Assembly: GCA_934654605.1 (NCBI GenBank)
Contig: CAKUGH010000076.1
Coordinates: forward strand, 1-5,164
DNA: 5,164 nt
Direction of reading: 5' to 3'
DNA from: an uncultured Collinsella sp.
GTDB taxonomy: Bacteria; Actinomycetota; Coriobacteriia; Coriobacteriales; Coriobacteriaceae
Within the stretch, counting starts at the first letter, position 1. Each line of letters starts with the position of its first letter. Below the pieces are notes generated by a model. That model saw only the letters and a program-made list of their open reading frames with translations. It made no database searches and had not been told where the DNA came from. Below are positions 1 to 5,161 of the stretch, piece after piece. The position numbers and the translations under genes were made by a program.

Positions 1-321
1 GGCGACGGCATCATGACTTCGCTGCGCGTGATGGAAGTGATCCGTGCCGAGCGCGAGACGCTCTCGCAGCTCACGGCACCGTGCAAGCTGCTGCCGCAGG
101 CGCAGGTGGCCGTGCGCGTGGCGGACAAGGACGCCGCGCTCGATAGCATGGGCGTGCAGAACGCCATCGCCGAGGCCGAGGCCTCGCTGGCAGGCGAGGG
201 CCGCGTGCTCGTGCGCAAGAGCGGAACCGAGTCGGTCATCCGCGTCCTGGCCGAAGCTCCCGACCAAGCAGCCGCCGACGCCGCCATGAAGCGCATCGCC
301 AGCGCGCTCGAGGCCTTGTAG
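1..321 (+). CDS. glmM: Phosphoglucosamine mutase, C-terminal part (5' end outside window)
   Basis: GlmM interconverts glucosamine-6-phosphate and glucosamine-1-phosphate in the cytosol, on the path to UDP-GlcNAc for peptidoglycan. The reading frame is open from base 1 and ends at TAG 319-321, giving 106 visible residues. The family is usually about 445 aa, so roughly three quarters lies upstream. Visible residues 1-4 (GDGI) match the segment that precedes the last domain. Residues 68-83 (GRVLVRKSGTESVIRV) are the C-terminal phosphate-binding loop, normally R-x-SGTEP-x-x-RVM. Here the residue after SGTE is Ser instead of the usual Pro. The last domain is complete and ends in an Ala-rich helix, as expected. 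The phosphoserine active-site loop and the metal-binding loop are not in the window. A metazoan-type or ManB-type phosphomutase is the alternative, but the spacing and the GRVLVRKSGTE string favour GlmM. Confidence 0.95.
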   Translation, partial: GDGIMTSLRVMEVIRAERETLSQLTAPCKLLPQAQVAVRVADKDAALDSMGVQNAIAEAEASLAGEGRVLVRKSGTESVIRVLAEAPDQAAADAAMKRIASALEAL

Positions 322-348
322 TTACGCGGTTTTACCAAACCGCGTAAC
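321..348 (+). terminator. Perfect 12-bp stem-loop overlapping the glmM stop codon
   Basis: GTTACGCGGTTT (321-332) is an exact inverted repeat of AAACCGCGTAAC (337-348) around a TACC loop. Its first base is the last base of the TAG stop. No T-tract follows (GAGTCGACG), so it is not a classical intrinsic terminator. It may stabilise the mRNA 3' end or help the terminator about 50 bp downstream. The fold is certain from the sequence; the function is inference. Confidence 0.4.
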
Positions 349-397
349 GAGTCGACGCTGCAAACGGCCCTAAGCGGCAATCTGACGTTCAATTTCG

Positions 398-431
398 AGG
401 GCGCGACCAGAAGGTCAGCGCCCTTTCATTT
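398..431 (+). terminator. Intrinsic terminator of glmM
   Basis: AGGGCGC-GACC (398-408) pairs with GGTC-A-GCGCCCT (413-424), an 11-bp GC-rich stem with one bulged A (417) and an AGAA loop. It is followed by the T-rich TTTCATTTC. It lies in the right orientation about 75 bp after the glmM stop, and no gene lies between. Confidence 0.7.
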
Positions 432-510
432 CACGTCACCTTGCTCGCTCAGGGTCGTTTTCGCTGACGTTGCCAAAACATCAGCATGGCACTTGGGGAC
501 GTTCCTTTTG

Positions 511-562
511 TGCCGGCAGAAAAGGAACGTCCCTAACTGCCGGCAGAAAAGGAACGTCCCTA
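511..562. repeat. 25-bp tandem direct repeat, two copies, period 27
   Basis: The 25-bp unit beginning TGCCGGCAGAAAAGG and ending GTCCCTA occurs identically at 511-535 and 538-562, separated by AC. A third copy starts at 565 (TGCCGG) but degenerates at once. The repeat lies inside the REP/MITE-like element and duplicates its right hairpin arm, as expected from slippage or unequal recombination within the element. Confidence 0.9.
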
Positions 563-595
563 TGTGCCGGGTTTCTGGCTGACAAAGGGTGTCCC

Positions 596-611
596 AAACG
601 ACTAGTCGTTT
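596..611. repeat. Perfect 16-bp palindrome AAACGACTAGTCGTTT
   Basis: The 16 bases read the same on both strands with no spacer. The palindrome sits at the inner edge of the right terminal inverted repeat of the REP/MITE-like element. Part of it (GACTAG) recurs just outside the element at 627-632. It could be part of the element's fold or a site for a dimeric DNA-binding protein. No function can be assigned from sequence alone. Confidence 0.8.
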
Positions 612-636
612 AAGAACGTCCCCAATGACTAGGTGG

Positions 637-675
637 AAAGGGGGCGCCGCGGAACCAATCCGCGGCGCCCCCTTT
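637..675 (-). terminator. Strong intrinsic terminator of the M32 carboxypeptidase gene
   Basis: Bases 637-653 and 659-675 form a perfect 17-bp stem (AAAGGGGGCGCCGCGGA against its complement) around a 5-nt loop. It lies 22 bp past the stop of the - strand gene. Read on the - strand, the stem ends in CCCCCTTT, so the T-run is only three bases but the stem is very stable. The near symmetry (AAA/TTT flanks) means it could also act on the + strand. Confidence 0.85.
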
Positions 676-697
676 GTGTTGGCGTTTCGGTTGTGTT

Positions 698-2326
698 CTA
701 CAGCTGGTACAGCATGGTGAACTTGTCCTGCAGGTAGCTGCAGTAGTAGCGGGCGTCAAAGTCCATGCCGCAAGCGCCCTTGATGAGCTCCGGCGCGTCC
801 TTGGCGCGGCCCCACTGCCAAATGTGCTCGCCCAGCCAGGCACGGACGGGCGCCAGGTCGCCGCTCGCGCAGGCGCCGGTAAGGTCGGCACCGTCGCGGC
901 ACATGGCCGGTACAAACATGGCGTCGTAGGCGCTGCCCAACGCATAGGTGGGGAAGTAGCCAAACGAGCCGCCGCTCCAGTGCGTGTCCTGCAGGCAGCC
1001 ATGCGTGTCGTCGGGAACGGGAATGCCCAGGTACTCGTCCATAAAGCGATTCCAAAGCGCGGGGATATCCTTGGCCGAGGCCTCGCCGGCAAACAGCATG
1101 CGCTCAATCTCGTAGCGCACCATAACGTGCAGCGGATAGGTGAGCTCGTCGGCCTCGGTGCGAATCAGCGACGGCTGCGCGATGTTCACGGCGCGGTAGA
1201 GCGTGTCCTCGTCAACGTCACCGTAGACCTCGGGCGCGTGACGGCGCAGCACCTCGAGCAGCGGTCCCATAAAGGCGCGGCTGCGGCCCACGGTGTTCTC
1301 GAAGAAGCGGCTCTGGCTCTCGTGGATGCCCATGGAGGTACCGCCCTCCAGGCACGTGCGCGCATAGGCGGGGTTCACGCCCAGCTCGTACATGGCGTGG
1401 CCGGCCTCGTGGATGATGCTGAAGACGTTGGAGATGCAATCGTCCTCATAGATGTGCGTGGCGATGCGCGCGTCGCCCACCGAGAAGCCCTCGCTAAACG
1501 GATGCTCGGTAAAGGCGAGCGTGGTGTCGTCCAGGTCCAGGCCCACAAGCTTCATCAGGTCAAAGCTCATGGCACGCTGGGCGGCCTCGGGCACATGGGC
1601 GTGCAAAAAGTCGGCAGCCGGCTGCTGGCCGCGCTCGCCGATGGCGTGCACGAGCGGCACGACCGTGGCCTTGACCTCGTTGCAAAATGCGTCGAAGCTC
1701 TCGGTGGAAAGGCCGCGCTCATACTGGTCGAGCCAAACATCGTACGGGTCGCGCTGGGGGTCCATGAGCTGGGCCTGGCGCTTAAGCTGCCCGACGATCT
1801 TGTCCACGTAGGGCTCAAAGCTCGCCCAGTCGTTGGCTGCCTTGGCCTTGTGCCACACGGCGTCGGCCTCGCAAGTGAGCCTGGTCCAGGCCTCGGCTTC
1901 CTCGGTGGGGATAGCGCTGGCCTCGCGCTGGTCGCGACCGAGCACGCGAATCTCGTCGAGCAGCTGCGGGTCGTCGATCTTGCCGCCGGCGACCGTCTCG
2001 CGTGCCAGCGAACGCACAAGCTCAACGGACTTTTCGCTGGTCAGGAGCTTGTGATGCTCGCCGGCGAGCGTGCCCATGGCATCGGCGCGGGCGGCGGCAC
2101 CGTTGGCGGGGGCGATGGTCGCGCCATCGAACTCGGCAATCTTGAGCAGATACTCGCGGGTCCACAGCTTGCCCTCGAGCTTGCGGAACTTCTTGACGGC
2201 CTTGTCGACCTTCATGCCTTCTTTTTTTGAGGCATGTTTGCCCGGCTGGGCAAGCGTGATCTTAATTCCGTTCGATTTGCTCTTGTCTTTCGCCTTTTCG
2301 GCTTCCTTCTTACCGTCTCTGCCCAT
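698..2326 (-). CDS. M32 family metallocarboxypeptidase (thermostable carboxypeptidase Taq type)
   Basis: This is a zinc or cobalt carboxypeptidase that removes C-terminal residues from peptides in the cytosol. The start chosen is ATG 2324-2326 (542 aa), because AAGGAG lies 5 bases upstream; an in-frame GTG at 2342-2344 lacks such a site. The M32 motifs appear in order: HPF (275-277), DARIAT (285-290), HEAGH (306-310), HESQS (335-339), IRTEAD (388-393) and GCLQDTHW (443-450). H306, H310 and E336 are the expected metal ligands, and E307 the catalytic base. The H306-E336 distance of 30 residues fits the family. The DXRXT motif reads DARIA-T, with Ala where Thr is usual. The N-terminus carries about 45 Lys-rich residues beyond the usual M32 start, followed by the usual helical lid region. 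There is no signal peptide. The gene stands alone, convergent with glmM and with its own promoter and terminator. The family is certain; the physiological substrate is unknown. Confidence 0.96.
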   Translation of the reverse strand: MGRDGKKEAEKAKDKSKSNGIKITLAQPGKHASKKEGMKVDKAVKKFRKLEGKLWTREYLLKIAEFDGATIAPANGAAARADAMGTLAGEHHKLLTSEKSVELVRSLARETVAGGKIDDPQLLDEIRVLGRDQREASAIPTEEAEAWTRLTCEADAVWHKAKAANDWASFEPYVDKIVGQLKRQAQLMDPQRDPYDVWLDQYERGLSTESFDAFCNEVKATVVPLVHAIGERGQQPAADFLHAHVPEAAQRAMSFDLMKLVGLDLDDTTLAFTEHPFSEGFSVGDARIATHIYEDDCISNVFSIIHEAGHAMYELGVNPAYARTCLEGGTSMGIHESQSRFFENTVGRSRAFMGPLLEVLRRHAPEVYGDVDEDTLYRAVNIAQPSLIRTEADELTYPLHVMVRYEIERMLFAGEASAKDIPALWNRFMDEYLGIPVPDDTHGCLQDTHWSGGSFGYFPTYALGSAYDAMFVPAMCRDGADLTGACASGDLAPVRAWLGEHIWQWGRAKDAPELIKGACGMDFDARYYCSYLQDKFTMLYQL

Positions 2327-2331
2327 GCGCG

Positions 2332-2337
2332 CTCCTT
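2332..2337 (-). promoter_or_regulatory. Ribosome binding site of the M32 gene
   Basis: AAGGAG on the - strand (CTCCTT on +) lies 5 bases before ATG 2324-2326. It decides the start in favour of this ATG over the in-frame GTG 18 bases upstream. Confidence 0.85.
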
Positions 2338-2375
2338 GTCTCACGGCTCGAGGATGTGAATACTTCCACGGCCAA

Positions 2376-2403
2376 GGTATACAGCCATAGCGAGTGTACC
2401 CAA
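2376..2403 (-). promoter_or_regulatory. Possible promoter of the M32 gene
   Basis: On the - strand, TTGGGT (2398-2403) is followed after 16 bases by TATACC (2376-2381), about 50 bases before the start codon. TATACC is a fair -10 box directly preceded by TG; the -35 box matches only TTG well. The position fits, but the call rests on boxes alone. Confidence 0.4.
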
Positions 2404-2463
2404 ATGTAAAACGTTATGGGGGTTCTGATAGCGAGGTAAAGGGATGCGTGATCCTCTTGAGGA

Positions 2464-3036
2464 CTATCGCAGGTTGCTGTGGGTGTTTCTGATTCTAGAA
2501 AGAGTCACAGGTGACATTCCCAGAAACGAAGCAATTTTCGAATGTGGGATTGCGTCTATAACATTTGGATATGAAGTAAGAAACCATTCGTATCTTTGAC
2601 GTGCGGGAAGTCGTCTCAGGGCGGATTCTAATTCATGATGGTCTAGCCACGCCTTTGACAGGAAACTGTTGAAAAGAGATGCAGCTCCTGCGTGCGTTTG
2701 CCGCAAGTTCTCGATTTGCTGCAAATTGATTCTAGTTAGGGTGCAATCGGATAAAGCTTCGATAAAGAAGGGGGAGGGTTCGTTTAGACAGGCGCTTGGC
2801 ATAACGGGCATCCCTTTCTTATCCATTATGCAATCAACAACTTCCGTCCCGTCGTGCTCTAAGGAATAGGCACAGGCTATTCCGCTGTAGAGGAAATAAA
2901 TCCATTCTTGTCGTTCTCCCATTCCAAGAATAATATCGCCTTTTTTGAACGACTGGAGGGAGCTTAAGCCGAGAAGTGACTTGCGTAATTTTTCATCATC
3001 GCAGCTGGCGTATAAATTAAAAAAAGAGTCATCCAT
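2464..3036 (-). CDS. Crp/Fnr-family transcriptional regulator, short form
   Basis: This is a one-component regulator with an N-terminal cyclic-nucleotide-binding-like beta-barrel and a C-terminal helix-turn-helix. The start chosen is ATG 3034-3036 (190 aa), with CTGGAG seven bases upstream; an in-frame TTG at 3052-3054 has no better site. Residues about 25-110 are the sensor barrel: FKKGDIILGMGE opens it, and WIYFLYSGIACAYS followed by DGTEVVD forms its core. Residues about 125-150 are the dimer helix. Residues 165-184 (HSKIASFLGMSPVTLSRIRN) are the HTH, with SPVTLSRIR the recognition helix. The barrel segment around PSPFFIEAL lacks the Arg-Ser pair that binds cAMP in Crp, and there is no Fnr-type N-terminal cysteine cluster, so the ligand is unknown. 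The gene diverges from the lipoprotein pair, which it may control, and is more AT-rich than the M32 gene. Family call secure; target is inference. Confidence 0.9.
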   Translation of the reverse strand: MDDSFFNLYASCDDEKLRKSLLGLSSLQSFKKGDIILGMGERQEWIYFLYSGIACAYSLEHDGTEVVDCIMDKKGMPVMPSACLNEPSPFFIEALSDCTLTRINLQQIENLRQTHAGAASLFNSFLSKAWLDHHELESALRRLPARQRYEWFLTSYPNVIDAIPHSKIASFLGMSPVTLSRIRNTHSNLR

Positions 3037-3042
3037 GTTTAT

Positions 3043-3046
3043 CTCC
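3043..3046 (-). promoter_or_regulatory. Ribosome binding site of the Crp-like gene
   Basis: GGAG on the - strand (CTCC on +) lies 6-7 bases before ATG 3034-3036. It supports this ATG over the TTG six codons upstream. Confidence 0.7.
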
Positions 3047-3051
3047 AGTTT

Positions 3052-3064
3052 CAATTAGCAATTG
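3052..3064. promoter_or_regulatory. Dyad CAATT-AGC-AATTG just upstream of the Crp-like gene
   Basis: CAATT (3052-3056) and AATTG (3060-3064) form a perfect dyad with a 3-base centre. It lies 6 bases upstream of the GGAG of the regulator gene, and the rejected TTG start falls inside it. The position would suit repression of the regulator's own gene. AT-rich dyads of this size occur by chance, so this is a candidate only. Confidence 0.35.
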
Positions 3065-3089
3065 TTAAACAAGGATAAAGCGAAAACGT

Positions 3090-3098
3090 GGGGGGGGG
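3090..3098. repeat. Homopolymeric G9 tract in the divergent intergenic region
   Basis: Nine consecutive G bases on the + strand lie between the divergent regulator and lipoprotein genes. The last G is the first base of the adjoining GCATTA dyad. Runs this long are prone to slipped-strand length changes and could alter spacing in either promoter. I found no well-matched -35/-10 pair flanking it, so a regulatory effect is unproven. Confidence 0.9.
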
Positions 3099-3117
3099 CA
3101 TTATCAAATGCTAATGC
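3098..3117. promoter_or_regulatory. Nested dyad built from GCATT/AATGC half-sites, candidate operator
   Basis: GCATTA (3098-3103) and TAATGC (3112-3117) form a perfect 6-bp dyad with an 8-base spacer. Nested inside, GCATT (3098-3102) and AATGC (3107-3111) form a 5-4-5 dyad of 14 bp. That is the architecture of Fnr-type sites, although the half-site differs from TTGAT. AATGC therefore occurs as a direct repeat at 3107-3111 and 3113-3117. It lies in the shared region of a divergent Crp-like gene, the usual place for such an operator. Confidence 0.45.
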
Positions 3118-3169
3118 AGCGGAATGGAAAATGTCGAAACTGTGATGTGTGGTATTAGGCCAGGCAACG

Positions 3170-3175
3170 AAGGAG
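3170..3175 (+). promoter_or_regulatory. Ribosome binding site of the small lipoprotein gene
   Basis: AAGGAG lies 6 bases before ATG 3182-3184. It sets this start over the in-frame GTG at 3149, which has no SD and would put 11 polar residues before the signal peptide. Confidence 0.85.
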
Positions 3176-3181
3176 AAGTTA

Positions 3182-3568
3182 ATGGAAAGAAAGATGATGA
3201 CTCGCAGGACAATGGCAAAGGCGACGCTGGCAACAATACTGTTGGCTGCATTTGGGATGTCGGGTTGTGGTGAAAAGACCATCATCGGTACATGGTCCAA
3301 TGAGGATGGGGATGAAATACTGCAGTTTGATGAAGATGGCAGCTGTTCTCTTCCCTTTACGTATAGCAAGGCATGGCTGGAGAGTTGCGATCGCTATGTC
3401 GTTAAGGATGACGGTTCTCTGGTGGTGAGCAGTAGCCAAGGAAACATCAGATCGAAGACGTGGGAGAAAACGGACGATCGAGATGAGGCGATGGACGGCG
3501 GAATGCTCTACTACCTCAATGGAGATGAGCTTATTCTCAACCACGATGTCTATACCAGGAGTAAATAG
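3182..3568 (+). CDS. Small secreted lipoprotein with lipocalin-like GTW motif
   Basis: This is a predicted 128-aa exported lipoprotein of unknown function. The ATG at 3182 follows AAGGAG by 6 bases. The N-terminus has a basic region with a twin arginine (TRRTMAK, residues 7-13, resembling a Tat motif), a hydrophobic stretch (about 14-25) and lipobox MSGC with Cys29 as the lipidation site. The mature part of about 100 aa starts with GEKTIIGTW and DGDEILQFDEDGSC. Such a GTW followed by an F-x-x-DG strand is typical of small lipocalin-like beta-barrel lipoproteins in gut bacteria (DUF5640-like); that assignment is by motif only. Cys55 and Cys69 could form a disulphide. A second KTWEK stretch and LNGDELIL suggest more beta strands. 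It is the first gene of a probable two-gene operon, 58 bp before the larger lipoprotein, and diverges from the Crp-like gene. Confidence 0.85.
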   Translation: MERKMMTRRTMAKATLATILLAAFGMSGCGEKTIIGTWSNEDGDEILQFDEDGSCSLPFTYSKAWLESCDRYVVKDDGSLVVSSSQGNIRSKTWEKTDDRDEAMDGGMLYYLNGDELILNHDVYTRSK

Positions 3569-3615
3569 CACGGAAACCTGTTGAGCTATTTGAGCAACGG
3601 GGATATTCGCGGGTC

Positions 3616-3619
3616 GAGG
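3616..3619 (+). promoter_or_regulatory. Ribosome binding site of the WG-repeat-like lipoprotein gene
   Basis: GAGG lies 7 bases before ATG 3627-3629. The 58-bp gap from the previous stop holds no terminator-like hairpin, which supports co-transcription with the small lipoprotein. Confidence 0.65.
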
Positions 3620-3626
3620 TGGGCTT

Positions 3627-5060
3627 ATGGTAAAAAGGGCGATAAATGTAACGGCGTTTATTTTTTGCCTTTCAATGATGGCGATTGTGCTGTTGTTGTT
3701 TGGGTGCTCTAAGGTTGAGTCGGCAACGGATGCAGTTAAGAGCGAGGCTGGCTCGGAGGATAAGGATAGTAAGCAGGCGTCAGGGAAGTCCGATAAAAGT
3801 GATTATGAGATATCAATGGCTCAGTCTTTCCATGATGGGTTGGCCTGGGTTAAGTTCGGCTCGGAGGAGGGCGACAAATGGTATGGAGCTATCGATAAAC
3901 ATGGGAATGTGAAGCTTCAATTCGATGCCGATAATCCTCGACTTGCGATGATGCCGACAGCTTTTGAAGATGGATATAGCTTTGCCGTGGAGGGGGATGG
4001 GACGGTCTACTCGATTAACACCAAAGGAACTGCTGTGCATTTTGGCGGAGAAAACGAAAAGGTGCTCAGCTACGGTGGCGGCATGGTTGTCACTATGACC
4101 AATGTCAAAGACTTTGATAGTAACTATTTCTCATATTTTATTTACAAGGCTGATGGGACGAAGCTCCGCTCTGTTGACTCAAAAAATGAAAGTGAAGTTT
4201 CGTATCGCGGTCACGGTGTTTTTTGGTTTTCGGATCTTGACCCATCGATCTACTGCTCAAGGGCTGATAAATGGATCAATGTTGATACGAGCAGTTTTTG
4301 CAAAGGCGACTTTGAGTTTATTGACGATAGCGACAAAGCGTATGCTGGCATTTCGGCAGATGGGCAATCTGGCGTGCTTGTAACTGACAAGGGGGAAGTG
4401 TCGACGTTTTCACTTCCGGCTCAACCTGTTGGGGAAGGGTCGGCTGTTTCGGATAATAAACTCGTTCTTCTTGTAGAAAGTGATGAAGAGGGCGCTGAGC
4501 GCACCTTCGTTGTTTATAACCTCGAAGACGGATCAATGAAAGAAATGCCGACAGAGCGTGCTTCGGGAATAAATTTCAGCGCATATGCTGACTCGGCCCC
4601 CATGTTTCGAGATGACGTTCTGATTCTCAGCGCTACGGGCGAAGATGGTGAGCTATACATTGAGGCCTTTGACGATGACTGGAACAGACTTTTCGAACCG
4701 ATTCAAGGGTCTATGGGATATGACGGGTCGAGAATCGCCTCTGAGGGTGCCATTGAAATTAAGACTACTGAGGGCGTAATTACGACATCCGATTATGGGA
4801 TAGATGGACTCAAACGATTTGAGGTCCAGGGATCGCTTAGTCCTCTTGTGGACGGAGTACATTTGCATTCCGCGGCTGATCAAGCGGCTGCCGGCGGTGT
4901 TGTCGAGGAGTCGTCGCCATTGACCTGCTACCGAGCCGAAACCGCCATTGCGGCACTTGCGTCTTCTGCAGATACAAATCCTGAGTATTTGGATAAAGAA
5001 GGAATCGCGCTGTTTGAATCGCTGAAAACAGAGGGTGCAAAAACAATTAAGTTCAAATAA
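3627..5060 (+). CDS. WG-repeat-like beta-propeller lipoprotein
   Basis: This is a predicted 477-aa exported lipoprotein. Residues 1-26 form a signal peptide with a long hydrophobic core (about 9-25) and lipobox LFGC, lipidated Cys27. Residues 28-60 are a Ser/Asp/Lys/Glu-rich linker, which would hold the domain off the membrane. Residues 66-100 read as a WG repeat (SFHDGLAWVKF, then KWYGAIDKHGNVKL), and 112-139 as a weaker copy (AFEDGYSFAV, then YSINTKGTAVHF). Later segments (240-261, 291-305, 338-352) keep the strand-turn-strand pattern with D/K-G turns but lose the Trp-Gly signature. This suggests a beta-propeller of which only the first blades are easily recognised. Cys210, Cys225 and Cys434 are the only mature cysteines besides Cys27. 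Residues 435-450 are Ala-rich and helical. It probably shares an operon with the small lipoprotein. A binding or sensing role at the envelope is inference; no catalytic motif is seen. Confidence 0.85.
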   Translation: MVKRAINVTAFIFCLSMMAIVLLLFGCSKVESATDAVKSEAGSEDKDSKQASGKSDKSDYEISMAQSFHDGLAWVKFGSEEGDKWYGAIDKHGNVKLQFDADNPRLAMMPTAFEDGYSFAVEGDGTVYSINTKGTAVHFGGENEKVLSYGGGMVVTMTNVKDFDSNYFSYFIYKADGTKLRSVDSKNESEVSYRGHGVFWFSDLDPSIYCSRADKWINVDTSSFCKGDFEFIDDSDKAYAGISADGQSGVLVTDKGEVSTFSLPAQPVGEGSAVSDNKLVLLVESDEEGAERTFVVYNLEDGSMKEMPTERASGINFSAYADSAPMFRDDVLILSATGEDGELYIEAFDDDWNRLFEPIQGSMGYDGSRIASEGAIEIKTTEGVITTSDYGIDGLKRFEVQGSLSPLVDGVHLHSAADQAAAGGVVEESSPLTCYRAETAIAALASSADTNPEYLDKEGIALFESLKTEGAKTIKFK

Positions 5061-5089
5061 ACCCCACCACATTAGGGTGTCTATCTCTG

Positions 5090-5098
5090 TGCTATCCT
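5090..5098 (+). promoter_or_regulatory. Extended -10 promoter element, TGCTATCCT
   Basis: TG plus one base plus TATCCT fits an extended -10 box. No good -35 box is seen at 16-18 bp upstream, which is tolerable for extended -10 promoters. A start of transcription near 5105 would give a leader of about 57 nt before ATG 5162. Confidence 0.45.
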
Positions 5099-5161
5099 AT
5101 AGCCCAATGCGTTGACGGAGAGGGTTTTGCCCGCCGCGTCGCCGGCAAGAGAGGGAAGGTC

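Larger units (their letters stand above)
493..625. repeat. REP/MITE-like intergenic element with 12-bp terminal inverted repeats
   Basis: TTGGGGACGTTC (493-504) and GAACGTCCCCAA (614-625) are perfect terminal inverted repeats enclosing a 133-bp non-coding segment. Inside, GGGACGTTCCTTTT (496-509) is a perfect inverted repeat of AAAAGGAACGTCCC at 520-533 and again at 547-560, so the left arm can form two alternative 14-bp hairpins. The loop of the first contains the palindrome GCCGGC (512-517). The element fills the gap between the glmM and M32 peptidase terminators. Similar GGGACGTTCC repeats are, as I recall, dispersed in Coriobacteriia genomes and may be REP elements mobilised by Y1 (RAYT-type) transposases. 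No transposase is present here, so that link is inference. Confidence 0.75.

Noticed and set aside
511..562. CRISPR-like repeat array
   Set aside because: There are only two copies with a 2-bp gap, no spacers and no cas genes; it is an internal duplication of a mobile repeat.
674..2230. Long + strand open frame (518 codons) opposite the M32 gene
   Set aside because: It is a GC-rich antisense shadow. The translation is a low-information Val/Leu/Ala/Gly mix with no motif, while the - strand carries every M32 motif.
2327..2344. Upstream GTG start adding six residues to the M32 protein
   Set aside because: The AAGGAG is placed correctly for ATG 2324-2326, and would lie inside the longer coding region.
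2440..2463. Terminator after the Crp-like gene
   Set aside because: Only a 5-bp TCCTC/GAGGA pairing and no T-run on the - strand.
3037..3054. Upstream TTG start for the Crp-like gene
   Set aside because: The GGAG site fits ATG 3034-3036. The TTG has no SD and falls within a dyad.
3149..3181. GTG start for the small lipoprotein
   Set aside because: It has no SD, and the extra polar residues do not suit a signal peptide.
3055..3571. Overlapping - strand open frames across the intergenic region and the small lipoprotein gene
   Set aside because: They have no SD or recognisable domain, and they overlap a better-supported lipoprotein gene on the + strand.
4653..5072. - strand open frame under the end of the large lipoprotein gene
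   Set aside because: It is an antisense shadow with no motif; the + strand frame continues the lipoprotein without a break.
5060..5083. Terminator after the large lipoprotein gene
   Set aside because: The best stem is about 4 bp with no T-run, so read-through to the next gene cannot be excluded.
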